Source of the DNA: Desulfurobacterium sp.
GTDB taxonomy: Bacteria > Aquificota > Aquificia > Desulfurobacteriales > Desulfurobacteriaceae
NCBI GenBank assembly: GCA_003978805.1
Contig: QNYI01000086.1
Span: 1-6,236, forward strand
Reading direction: 5' to 3'
DNA: 6,236 nt
A program made the translations under genes and the position numbers. Under the pieces are notes generated by a model. That model did not search any database and was not told the DNA's origin. It saw nothing but the letters and a program-made list of their open reading frames with translations. Positions 1 through 6,236 of this stretch are shown piece by piece. The stretch's first letter is position 1. The number at the start of each line of letters is the position of its first letter.

Positions 1-2531
1 CCCTCCTTGCAGTCTCTGGACTTGTAACGTTCCTTGAAAGAGAAAAACTTCTCCACAAAGTCTCAATAATTGTTGAGACAGGAGAGGTTAGAGACACTCA
101 CCAGATAGCAGCTCTGATTGCATTTGGTGCTTCAGCAGTTTATCCGTACTTGGTATTTGAGTACTTAAAAACAAAGGAGATCGATCTAAACCTTCCCTAC
201 TCTGAGCTTGAAGCAAACTACAAGAAGGCTATAAACGAGGGTCTCTTAAAGATAATGTCTAAGATGGGAATATCCCTTCTCTCTTCCTACCACCGCTCCC
301 ACCTCTTTGACATCGTCGGGATATCAAAGGAGGTCGTTGAGGAATTCTTCCCGAATACCTTCTCTCCAATCGGAGGAGTTACCCTTGATGATATAGAGAG
401 AACCGTTAGAGAGAGGGTTAAGAAGGCAAAAGAGACCGATAAGGTGGAGTACTCGGGAGAGCTCCGCTACCGTCCCGGTGGAGTTCACCACGCTTGGAGT
501 CCGGAAGTTGTAAGGGGAATCTTTAAGGCAGCAAAGAGCGGAAAGTATGAGGACTTTAAAAAGGTGGTGGAGGCTACGAGAAAGAGGCCGACCTACTTAC
601 GGGATTTACTCAGGATAAAGTCTGACAGAAAACCCATACCCCTTGAGGAGGTTGAGCCGGTTGAGTCCATCGTTAAGAGGCTTATGGTTCCGGGAATGTC
701 TATCGGAGCTCTCTCTAAGTTAGCCCACGAGGTAATCGCTGAGGCCATGAACATCTTGGGAGCAAAGAGCTGTTCCGGTGAAGGTGGAGAAGACCCTGAG
801 AGGTATGGAACGGTTAAGAACAGCAAGGTAAAACAGGTTGCCTCGGGAAGGTTCGGCGTAACGCCCCTTTACCTTGCCTCTGCCGAAGAGATTGAGATAA
901 AGATAGCTCAGGGAGCAAAGCCGGGAGAGGGTGGACACCTTCCCGGTCACAAAGTAACTCCTTACATCGCCTCTTTAAGGTTCTCCGTTCCGGGAGTTGC
1001 CCTTATCTCCCCACCTCCCCACCACGACATCTACTCAATTGAGGATTTAGCCCAGCTCATATACGACCTTAAACTTGCCAACCCGAAGGCACGTGTTGCC
1101 GTAAAGCTTGTAGCAGAGAGCGGTGTCGGAACAGTTGCCTGCGGTGTTGCAAAGGCAAAGGCAGATATCGTTCAGGTAAGCGGAGGAGACGGAGGAACGG
1201 GAGCATCTCCCCTTTCTTCAATAAAGGGAGCCGGACTCCCTTGGGAGATAGGCCTTGCGGAGACCCACAGGGAGCTTGTTGAGAACGGCTTGAGGGATAG
1301 AGTCGTCTTGAGGGTGGACGGCGGTTTTAAAACGGGAAGGGACGTTGTAATTGCCGCCCTTATGGGGGCTGAGGAGTTCGGCTTTGGAACGGCCGCCATG
1401 ATTGCTGAAGGTTGCGTTATGGATAGGGATTGTCACACGAACCGCTGTCCCGTGGGGATAGCGACTCAGGACGAGAGGAGGATAAAGAGGTTCAGGGGAG
1501 CCGTTGAATCGGTCGTTAACTACTTTAAGCTCGTTGCAGAGGACGTTCGCCACATCTTGGCTAAAATGGGCTACAGGAGCCTTGACGAGATAATCGGAAG
1601 GTACGACCTCCTTGAAGAGGACAGGGAACTAAAGGAAAGGTATCCCTTTGCTAAGAACCTTGACCTTTCCTACATCCTCGGTAATCCTACGACCCGTTTA
1701 AATAGGGAGGTTTACCCCTATACTCCGGTAGAGTCTCCACTAAACGATAGAATTCTGAAGGAAGTTCTCCCTTACATTGAGAAGGGAGAGAAGTTCTTTG
1801 CAGAGTACGAGGTAAAGAACACCGACAGGAGCGTAGGCGTTCCTCTGGCCTATCACATAGTCAAGCGTTTTGGTAGTGAAGGTCTCCCTCCAAACTTTAT
1901 ACACCTAAGGTTTAAAGGGATAGCCGGACAGAGTTTTGGAGCCTTTTTACCCCCCGGGGTTACTGTTGAAGTGGTCGGAGGGGCAAACGACTACGTAGGT
2001 AAGGGTCTCGGCGGGGGAACTATAGTTCTTCGTTTCCCCGAGGAGTTTAAGGGAGAGCCCAACGAAAACGTAATAGCCGGTAACACGCTCCTCTACGGTG
2101 CTACAGGAGGTTACCTCTTTGCCTCCGGTGTAGTCGGAGAGAGGTTTGCCGTGAGGAACAGCGGAGCTATTGCTGTTGTTGAAGGTGCAGGCCAGCACGC
2201 CTGTGAGTACATGGTAAGGGGCATTGTCGTTATACTCGGAAACGTCGGTGGAAACTTTGGGGCCGGAATGACGGGGGGAACTGCCTTTGTCCTTGATAGG
2301 GACATAGAGGGAAAGGTAAACAGGGACTACGTTGAGGTCAGGAAGCTTGACGATAGGGACTACGATGTCCTTAAAACCCTCCTCTCAAAGCACTACAAGT
2401 ATACCCGTAGTAAGATGGCGGCTCTTGTTCTTGAAAACAGGTTCTTGCTTGAATCTTTCAGGAAAGTAGTTCCTGTAGGCGTTAGAGAGTTAGAGATGAA
2501 GCTTTCCGGAACGGATAGACTACCTGCTTAA
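1..2531 (+). CDS. gltB: Glutamate synthase large subunit, C-terminal part (5' end outside window)
   Basis: Large (alpha) subunit of cytoplasmic glutamate synthase, which makes two glutamates from glutamine and 2-oxoglutarate. The frame is open from base 3, before any start codon, so the gene is cut by the window edge. 842 residues are visible, against roughly 1,450-1,500 for the full family protein. Domains in order: the end of the central domain ([12 protein letters not shown] near 75-110); the FMN-binding barrel (MSIGALSK from 696, [10 protein letters not shown] at 777-806, then [12 protein letters not shown] and [11 protein letters not shown]); three cysteines for the 3Fe-4S cluster at codons 1413, 1431 and 1446 in the family's C-x5-C-x4-C spacing; and the C-terminal glycine-rich beta-helix (GXGXG) domain, about 1800-2500. 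No motif looks damaged. The N-terminal glutaminase domain cannot be assessed, so a form lacking it is not excluded. No small subunit (gltD) lies downstream; it may be elsewhere. Confidence 0.96.
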   Translation, partial: LLAVSGLVTFLEREKLLHKVSIIVETGEVRDTHQIAALIAFGASAVYPYLVFEYLKTKEIDLNLPYSELEANYKKAINEGLLKIMSKMGISLLSSYHRSHLFDIVGISKEVVEEFFPNTFSPIGGVTLDDIERTVRERVKKAKETDKVEYSGELRYRPGGVHHAWSPEVVRGIFKAAKSGKYEDFKKVVEATRKRPTYLRDLLRIKSDRKPIPLEEVEPVESIVKRLMVPGMSIGALSKLAHEVIAEAMNILGAKSCSGEGGEDPERYGTVKNSKVKQVASGRFGVTPLYLASAEEIEIKIAQGAKPGEGGHLPGHKVTPYIASLRFSVPGVALISPPPHHDIYSIEDLAQLIYDLKLANPKARVAVKLVAESGVGTVACGVAKAKADIVQVSGGDGGTGASPLSSIKGAGLPWEIGLAETHRELVENGLRDRVVLRVDGGFKTGRDVVIAALMGAEEFGFGTAAMIAEGCVMDRDCHTNRCPVGIATQDERRIKRFRGAVESVVNYFKLVAEDVRHILAKMGYRSLDEIIGRYDLLEEDRELKERYPFAKNLDLSYILGNPTTRLNREVYPYTPVESPLNDRILKEVLPYIEKGEKFFAEYEVKNTDRSVGVPLAYHIVKRFGSEGLPPNFIHLRFKGIAGQSFGAFLPPGVTVEVVGGANDYVGKGLGGGTIVLRFPEEFKGEPNENVIAGNTLLYGATGGYLFASGVVGERFAVRNSGAIAVVEGAGQHACEYMVRGIVVILGNVGGNFGAGMTGGTAFVLDRDIEGKVNRDYVEVRKLDDRDYDVLKTLLSKHYKYTRSKMAALVLENRFLLESFRKVVPVGVRELEMKLSGTDRLPA

Positions 2532-2569
2532 GTAAGGTTTGGCTATATTTTGGCCTGACAAACTTGCAC

Positions 2570-2574
2570 GGAGG
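2570..2574 (+). promoter_or_regulatory. Ribosome binding site of lysC
   Basis: GGAGG lies 7 bases before the ATG at 2582. It decides the start: an in-frame TTG at 2564 lies upstream of this site and would add six residues (beginning MHGGGL) with no family match, whereas ATG 2582 gives the expected [11 protein letters not shown]-terminus. Confidence 0.85.
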
Positions 2575-2581
2575 CGGTTTA

Positions 2582-3811
2582 ATGGCTCTTGTAGTTCAGA
2601 AGTTTGGTGGGACTTCTGTAGGTTCCATAGAGAGAATTAAGCACGTAGCAAAGAGGGTTCTTGAGGAGAAAAGTAAGGGTAACAAGGTAGTGGTTGTTGT
2701 TTCTGCGATGGCCGGGGAGACGGACAGGCTCATTGACCTTGTAAAACAGGTTACGCCTGAGCCAAACGAGAGGGATATGGACTTCGTCGTTTCAACGGGG
2801 GAACAGGTATCTGCCGGCCTCCTGTCAATAGCCCTCAATAGTATGGGGTATCCGGCAATCTCCTTGACCGGTTGGCAGGCAGGGATAAAAACGGATAAGG
2901 CCTTTACTAAAGCGAGAATACTTAACATAGATGTAGATAGGATAGAGAGGCACTTAAAAGAGGGGAAAATAGTCATCGTTACCGGGTTTCAGGGAATTAC
3001 CGAGGATGGGGATATAACTACCTTAGGTAGGGGAGGATCTGACACCTCTGCCGTAGCTCTGGCAGCTGCTTTAAAAGCAGACCGGTGCGACATATACACT
3101 GACGTTGACGGCGTTTACACAGCAGACCCGAGGATTGTTCCGGAGGCAAAGAGAATAGACGTTCTCTCCTATGAAGAGATGCTGGAGCTTGCCTCCCTTG
3201 GGGCAAAAGTCCTTCAGATAAGGTCTGTAGAGTTTGCAATGAAGTACAGAGTTCCGCTTAGAGTGAGGAGCACCTTTACACAGGACGAGGGAACGCTTAT
3301 TAAGGAGGAAGATGAGACGATGGAGAGGGTCGTTGTAAGGGGAATTGCCCACAATAAGAACGAGGCAAGGATAACTGTTGAGAAGGTTCCGGACAGGCCG
3401 GGAATTGCCGCCAAGATATTTGACGCTCTGGCAGAGGCAAACATTCCCGTTGATATGATAGTTCAGAACGTTTCCGTTGACGGCTACACGGACATCTCTT
3501 TTACCGTTGAAAAGAACGATGCTGCCAAGGCTGAAAAGATTACGAAGAAAGTTGCAGAGGAAATCGGGGCAAAGGGCGTGATAAGGGACGATAAGATTGC
3601 TAAAGTCTCCATTGTTGGGCTCGGTATGAGAAGCCACGCCGGGGTTGCCGGAAAGGTCTTTGAGACCTTGGCCAAGTACGGAATCAACATCATAATGATT
3701 TCAACTTCTGAGATTAAGATTTCCTGCATAATAGAGGAGAAGTTTACAGAGCTTGCCGTAAGGGTTCTCCACGAAGCCTTTGGACTTGATAGAGATGAGC
3801 GAGAGAATTAA
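2582..3811 (+). CDS. lysC: Aspartate kinase, lysine-sensitive type with two ACT domains
   Basis: Cytoplasmic aspartokinase, which phosphorylates aspartate with ATP to give 4-phospho-aspartate, the first step to lysine, threonine, methionine and diaminopimelate. The 409-residue length is typical of the single-function Bacillus/Corynebacterium-type enzyme. The kinase domain (about 1-240) has KFGGTSVGS at 7-15, STGEQ at 71-75, GRGGSDTSA at 149-157 and [12 protein letters not shown] at 173-184. The regulatory half has two ACT domains (about 262-335 and 340-409). It includes QNVS at 295-298 and TDISFT at 303-308, a region where feedback-resistant mutations map in Corynebacterium, so the enzyme is probably inhibited by end products such as lysine and threonine; this is inference. 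There is no fused homoserine dehydrogenase. The start ATG has GGAGG 7 bases upstream. The gene ends inside the next small gene. An internal start probably yields a separate beta subunit (see 3320-3811). Confidence 0.96.
   Translation: MALVVQKFGGTSVGSIERIKHVAKRVLEEKSKGNKVVVVVSAMAGETDRLIDLVKQVTPEPNERDMDFVVSTGEQVSAGLLSIALNSMGYPAISLTGWQAGIKTDKAFTKARILNIDVDRIERHLKEGKIVIVTGFQGITEDGDITTLGRGGSDTSAVALAAALKADRCDIYTDVDGVYTADPRIVPEAKRIDVLSYEEMLELASLGAKVLQIRSVEFAMKYRVPLRVRSTFTQDEGTLIKEEDETMERVVVRGIAHNKNEARITVEKVPDRPGIAAKIFDALAEANIPVDMIVQNVSVDGYTDISFTVEKNDAAKAEKITKKVAEEIGAKGVIRDDKIAKVSIVGLGMRSHAGVAGKVFETLAKYGINIIMISTSEIKISCIIEEKFTELAVRVLHEAFGLDRDEREN
3302..3308 (+). promoter_or_regulatory. Internal ribosome binding site within lysC
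   Basis: AAGGAGG is a full-consensus Shine-Dalgarno sequence inside the coding region, 11 bases before an in-frame ATG at 3320 (Met247). An ATG at 3312 is closer but out of frame and too near. The position matches the internal beta-subunit start known for Bacillus subtilis aspartokinase II. Purine-rich Lys-Glu-Glu codons make chance SD-like strings common in this genome, so use in vivo is inferred. Confidence 0.6.
3320..3811 (+). CDS. lysC: Probable aspartate kinase beta subunit, internal in-frame translation product of lysC
   Basis: Translation from the internal ATG at 3320 (Met247 of the full protein, in [11 protein letters not shown]) would give a 163-residue protein made of just the two ACT regulatory domains. 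In Bacillus subtilis and Corynebacterium glutamicum the same gene makes a full alpha chain and, from an internal start, a beta chain of about 160 residues; the two form an alpha2-beta2 enzyme in which beta helps bind the inhibitor. What is seen here is a consensus AAGGAGG at 3302-3308, an ATG at the linker between the kinase and ACT domains, and a product of the expected length. That the product is made is inferred from the family. Confidence 0.6.
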   Translation: MERVVVRGIAHNKNEARITVEKVPDRPGIAAKIFDALAEANIPVDMIVQNVSVDGYTDISFTVEKNDAAKAEKITKKVAEEIGAKGVIRDDKIAKVSIVGLGMRSHAGVAGKVFETLAKYGINIIMISTSEIKISCIIEEKFTELAVRVLHEAFGLDRDEREN

Positions 3812-4046
3812 AGAAAAGTTAGGAGTTTATAAGGAAGTTTACAGAAGTCTGTTTAACCTTTTTATCGTAACTGTTAGTGGCTCTTTTGCGCTTTTCTTCA
3901 GGGACAAAGGAAACGTCTTGGCGTTTATAGGATTTGGAATCTCGGTATGGCTTGCTATAGTTTTAATACTGATTTGGCGTTACATGGTAAACCTTGTGGA
4001 GGGGATAGATAGTAATGGAAATGGAACGTCTGATAGAAGTTCTTAA
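3795..4046 (+). CDS. Small two-helix membrane protein of unknown function
   Basis: An 83-residue protein that I do not recognise. A charged N-terminus ([10 protein letters not shown]) is followed by two hydrophobic segments, about residues 18-35 and 41-61, separated by a short polar turn (RDKGN), forming a membrane hairpin. The tail ([15 protein letters not shown]) is polar. ATG 3795 was chosen; in-frame TTG codons at 3780 and 3786 would lengthen it by up to five residues but have no good ribosome binding site. ATG 3795 itself has only a weak GGA at 3782-3784. The start lies 17 bases inside the end of lysC, so translation probably depends on ribosomes finishing lysC. The region is more AT-rich than its neighbours, as is common for membrane genes. 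It is likely real given the coherent topology and operon position. No function can be assigned. Confidence 0.72.
   Translation: MSERIKEKLGVYKEVYRSLFNLFIVTVSGSFALFFRDKGNVLAFIGFGISVWLAIVLILIWRYMVNLVEGIDSNGNGTSDRSS
3998..4002 (+). promoter_or_regulatory. Candidate ribosome binding site for the 38-residue membrane protein
   Basis: GGAGG, followed by two further G, lies 12 bases before ATG 4015, inside the preceding gene. The spacing is somewhat long but usable. It supports reading 4015-4131 as a translated gene rather than a chance open frame. A second in-frame ATG at 4021 is farther away and less likely. Confidence 0.5.
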
Positions 4047-4131
4047 TACTTTTTTAGCTTTTCTTGTAATTGTTTCTATTTTTGTATTGACCGGTTTCAT
4101 AGCTTTTTACAGGGGTAAAGAGGCCAAGTAG
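4015..4131 (+). CDS. Tiny single-helix membrane protein (38 residues), unknown function
   Basis: A very short open frame running ATG to TAG, in a different frame from both neighbours. It encodes 38 residues: an acidic amphipathic start ([12 protein letters not shown]), one hydrophobic helix (about residues 13-32, [20 protein letters not shown]) and a basic end (RGKEAK). By the positive-inside rule the C-terminus would face the cytoplasm. It overlaps the preceding small gene by 32 bases and stops 17 bases before cimA. GGAGG at 3998-4002 could serve it. Filling the gap between the two-helix protein and cimA with a well-formed membrane segment argues that it is real. The general shape recalls small subunits of membrane complexes, but I see no specific family match, and a chance open frame in AT-rich DNA remains possible. 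Confidence 0.55.
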   Translation: MEMERLIEVLNTFLAFLVIVSIFVLTGFIAFYRGKEAK

Positions 4132-4135
4132 GGAA

Positions 4136-4148
4136 GAGGCAGAAGGAG
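4136..4148 (+). promoter_or_regulatory. Ribosome binding region of cimA with misplaced second SD
   Basis: Two SD-like strings precede cimA. GAGG at 4136-4139 stands 9 bases before the ATG and is well placed. AAGGAG at 4143-4148 is a better match to the consensus but touches the ATG with no spacer, too close for normal initiation there. No other start codon lies in frame between the upstream stop (4116) and DTTLRDG, so the start at 4149 is firm. Confidence 0.6.
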
Positions 4149-5762
4149 ATGGTTTATATCTACGATACGACCCTAAGGGACGGTGCTCAAACGAGGGGAG
4201 TTTCATTTTCCCTTGAGGATAAGCTGAGGATTACTCGGGCTTTGGACGAGCTTGGTGTTCACTATATTGAAGGAGGCTGGCCGGGGTCAAACCCGAAGGA
4301 TCTGGCCTACTTTAACGAGGTCAAGAAGTTAGACCTTAAGAACTCTAAGCTCGTTGCTTTTAGTTCCACAAAGAGGAAGGGACTAAAGGTAGAGGAGGAT
4401 GCCAACATTCAACAGCTCGTTAGAACGGATGTTCCGGCAGTAACGATTTTTGGAAAGTCTTGGGACCTCCACGTTAAAGAGGATTTAAGGATATCCCTTG
4501 AAGAAAACCTTGAGCTGATATACGAGACAATCTCCTACTTAAAACGCTACTTTGATGAGGTTTTCTTTGACGCAGAGCACTTCTTTGACGGCTACAAGAG
4601 CAACCCGGAGTATGCCGTTAGGACTTTGAAGGTTGCAGAGGAGGCCGGAGCCGACTGTTTGGTTCTTTGCGATACTAACGGAGGAACGCTCTGGTACGAA
4701 ACGGAGAGGATAATTGACTGCGTCTTGAAAGAGGTGAGAGCTCCCCTCGGCATCCACGCCCACAACGATTCAGACATGGCTGTTGTAAATTCCCTAATAG
4801 CCGTCAGGAAGGGAGCTGTTCAGGTTCAGGGGACGATAAACGGCCTTGGGGAGAGGACAGGGAACGCCAACCTCTGCTCTATCATCCCGAACCTCGTTTT
4901 AAAGATGGGCTACGAGTGTATTCCGAGGGAAAACCTTAAAAAGCTATACTCCGTTTCTGCCCTCGTCTCTGAACTCTCAAACAGGCCTCACCCTGTAAAC
5001 CTTCCCTACGTCGGAGAGAACGCCTTTGCCCATAAGGCCGGAGTTCACGTCTCTGCCGTTGAGAAGAACCCGGAGCTCTACGAGCACGTAAGGCCTGAGA
5101 GTGTAGGTAACAGAAGGAGGATTATGATTTCGGAGCTCTCGGGAAGGAGCAACATCGTAAGTAAGGCTAAAGAGCTTGGAATCTGTTTGGACAAAAAGTC
5201 ACCGCAGGTTAAAGAAGTCCTTGAGAGAATAAAGGCACTTGAAGCCCAAGGCTACCACTTTGAGGGAGCTGAAGGTTCTTTTGAACTCCTGCTGAAAGAG
5301 ACCCTTGGACTAACCAAAAAGTACTTTGAGCTTAAGGGGTTTAGGGTGTTAACTGAGAAGCGCTCTGAAGAGGAGGAGGCCTACGCCGAAGCTACGATAA
5401 AGGTTGAAATCCCGGAAGAGGTGGCAAGGGAGAAGGGGATTAAAGACCGGTTTGAGCACACGGCAGCGGAGGGAAGGGGTCCCGTTGAAGCCCTTGACAG
5501 AGCTCTCAGGAAAGCCCTTGAGAAGTTTTACCCTTCAATAAAAGAGGTCAAGTTAACCGACTACAAGGTCAGGATTCTCAACGAGGCCTCAGGGACGGCG
5601 GCCTCTCCAAGGGTTTTAATTGTCTCCACCGACGGAAAGAGGAAGTGGGGGACGGTAGGAGTTTCTCCAAACGTCATAGAGGCCTCTTGGCTTGCCCTTG
5701 TTGACGCCTTTAAGTTTAAGCTGATGAAGGATGACGAGGAGAGGAAAAGAAAGGATGGATAA
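4149..5762 (+). CDS. cimA: (R)-citramalate synthase
   Basis: Cytoplasmic enzyme that condenses pyruvate and acetyl-CoA to (R)-citramalate, the entry to the threonine-independent route to isoleucine through 2-oxobutyrate. The 537-residue length fits the CimA family. The catalytic DRE-TIM barrel begins DTTLRDGAQ (6-14), with the metal-binding HAHND at 203-207, [10 protein letters not shown] at 232-241 and AHKAGVH at 294-300. [10 protein letters not shown] (42-51) and [15 protein letters not shown] (142-156) are characteristic of citramalate synthase rather than 2-isopropylmalate or homocitrate synthase. The C-terminal part (about 390-525) matches the LeuA-type allosteric domain ([19 protein letters not shown]), through which isoleucine probably inhibits the enzyme; that is inferred from the family. 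It sits in the lysC operon, and its last codons overlap the next gene by 8 bases. Substrate choice rests on motifs, with 2-isopropylmalate synthase the main alternative. Confidence 0.94.
   Translation: MVYIYDTTLRDGAQTRGVSFSLEDKLRITRALDELGVHYIEGGWPGSNPKDLAYFNEVKKLDLKNSKLVAFSSTKRKGLKVEEDANIQQLVRTDVPAVTIFGKSWDLHVKEDLRISLEENLELIYETISYLKRYFDEVFFDAEHFFDGYKSNPEYAVRTLKVAEEAGADCLVLCDTNGGTLWYETERIIDCVLKEVRAPLGIHAHNDSDMAVVNSLIAVRKGAVQVQGTINGLGERTGNANLCSIIPNLVLKMGYECIPRENLKKLYSVSALVSELSNRPHPVNLPYVGENAFAHKAGVHVSAVEKNPELYEHVRPESVGNRRRIMISELSGRSNIVSKAKELGICLDKKSPQVKEVLERIKALEAQGYHFEGAEGSFELLLKETLGLTKKYFELKGFRVLTEKRSEEEEAYAEATIKVEIPEEVAREKGIKDRFEHTAAEGRGPVEALDRALRKALEKFYPSIKEVKLTDYKVRILNEASGTAASPRVLIVSTDGKRKWGTVGVSPNVIEASWLALVDAFKFKLMKDDEERKRKDG
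5736..5744 (+). promoter_or_regulatory. Ribosome binding site of the DUF996-like gene, inside cimA
   Basis: The purine run GAGGAGAGG encodes Glu-Glu-Arg near the CimA C-terminus and also provides an SD whose last GAGG (5741-5744) is 10 bases before ATG 5755. It favours ATG 5755 over the earlier in-frame ATG at 5731, which would place this site inside the gene. Confidence 0.65.
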
Positions 5763-6216
5763 CAGAACGAAGATCTTGGGGGGATTGGGAGCTCTCTCTA
5801 TGGTTTTGAGCTTTATCCCTTACGTCGGGTTACTCTTTAGCCTTGCAGGGTTCGTTCTCCTTTTTGGAGCTCTTAAGAGAGCCTCAAAAGTTTACGGGGA
5901 AGAGGGGATATTTAAGAACTTCTTAAAAGGTTTTCTTGTGAGTCTTTTAGGTTTTTCGGTGGCAGGGGTTTTCATCGGTTTGGCGGTTGGAGCTCATAAG
6001 GGAGGAGAGAACTCCCTCCTTTCGGGAAGTTTCTTGGTAACTGCTTTCTTGGTTTTCTACGTTTCAACGGTTGCAAGCGTTGTATTCTACAGGAAATCTT
6101 TTTATTCGTTGGCCGACCTTACGGAGTTCTGTGCAATAGTTGCTTTAAACTTCTTTATATTCTCGCTTGCAAATAGGGAATTTCTAACTTTAGCAAGGTC
6201 GGAGAAACTTGGATAA
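5755..6216 (+). CDS. DUF996-like multi-helix membrane protein
   Basis: A 153-residue integral membrane protein resembling the DUF996 family, which is of unknown function and, as I recall, common in archaea and thermophilic bacteria. Family-like features are the glycine-rich start KILGGLGAL (6-14), IPYVG (21-25), [21 protein letters not shown] (about 35-55) and [13 protein letters not shown] (111-123). Hydrophobic segments lie at about 9-20, 22-40, 57-79, 88-111 and 122-140, giving four or five helices with no signal peptide. ATG 5755 was chosen because GAGGAGAGG stands upstream; ATG 5731 would add eight charged residues (MTRRGKER) and extend the overlap with cimA. The 8-base overlap with cimA implies translational coupling. 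The family link rests on remembered pattern, not a search. A role in isoleucine or branched-chain metabolism is suggested only by position. Confidence 0.85.
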   Translation: MDNRTKILGGLGALSMVLSFIPYVGLLFSLAGFVLLFGALKRASKVYGEEGIFKNFLKGFLVSLLGFSVAGVFIGLAVGAHKGGENSLLSGSFLVTAFLVFYVSTVASVVFYRKSFYSLADLTEFCAIVALNFFIFSLANREFLTLARSEKLG

Positions 6217-6236
6217 AGCATCTTTAGCACTGAATT

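Noticed and set aside
150..152. TTG as the start of the first gene
   Set aside because: The frame is open back to base 3 and the upstream residues match the glutamate synthase central domain ([12 protein letters not shown]), so this TTG is an internal leucine codon.
2544..2549. TATATT as a -10 promoter element for lysC
   Set aside because: No reasonable -35 hexamer lies about 17 bases upstream, and a single AT-rich hexamer in a short gap is weak evidence.
2564..2566. TTG as the lysC start
   Set aside because: It lies upstream of the GGAGG ribosome binding site and adds six residues unlike the family; ATG 2582 is properly spaced and gives the expected N-terminus.
3071..3637. 188-codon open frame on the minus strand, opposite lysC
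   Set aside because: It lies wholly antisense to a well-supported enzyme, its translation looks like no known family and lacks coherent domain structure. Shorter minus-strand frames opposite gltB, lysC and cimA were rejected for the same reason.
4015..4131. 38-residue protein as a CcoQ/FixQ-type oxidase subunit
   Set aside because: One helix with a basic tail is the only resemblance; no cytochrome oxidase genes are nearby and no specific motif is shared.
5731..5733. ATG as the start of the DUF996-like gene
   Set aside because: It would place the GAGGAGAGG site inside the gene and add a charged octapeptide before the family-like KILGG start; ATG 5755 is better.
6214..6227. TAAAG/CTTTA inverted repeat after the last gene as a terminator
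   Set aside because: A five-pair AT-rich stem with a three-base loop and no T-tract is too weak, and the window ends nine bases later.

Overview
The window is a densely packed, single-strand (+) block of amino-acid biosynthesis genes from what looks like a thermophilic bacterium. The proteins are rich in Glu, Lys, Arg and Val. The coding strand is purine-heavy, with AGG/AAG/GAG codons preferred. Genes overlap or nearly touch. This style, together with the gene content, fits the Aquificota, perhaps the Desulfurobacteriaceae (Thermovibrio/Desulfurobacterium-like). That placement is inference from composition and protein style; no rRNA or marker gene is present to prove it.

Layout: positions 1-2531 hold the C-terminal ~842 residues of the large subunit of glutamate synthase (gltB), whose start lies upstream of the window. 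After a 50-base gap comes lysC (2582-3811), a feedback-type aspartate kinase with two C-terminal ACT domains. It carries a strong internal ribosome binding site and an in-frame ATG exactly where the separately translated beta subunit starts in Bacillus-type enzymes. Two very small membrane proteins follow, each overlapping the gene before it: an 83-residue two-helix protein (3795-4046) and a 38-residue one-helix protein (4015-4131). Next is cimA, (R)-citramalate synthase (4149-5762), then a multi-helix membrane protein resembling the DUF996 family (5755-6216) that overlaps the end of cimA by 8 bases. Only 20 bases remain after it. There is no RNA gene, mobile element, CRISPR array or gene-free stretch longer than 50 bases.

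How the genes fit together: glutamate synthase makes glutamate, the amino donor for most amino acids. Aspartate kinase commits aspartate to lysine, threonine and methionine. Citramalate synthase starts isoleucine synthesis from pyruvate and acetyl-CoA, bypassing threonine. The overlaps from lysC onward suggest one translationally coupled operon. The roles of the three small membrane proteins in it are unknown, and they are the least explained part of the window. Most of the window is ordinary core metabolism; the points of interest are the internal lysC start, the two tiny nested membrane genes and the coupled DUF996-like gene.
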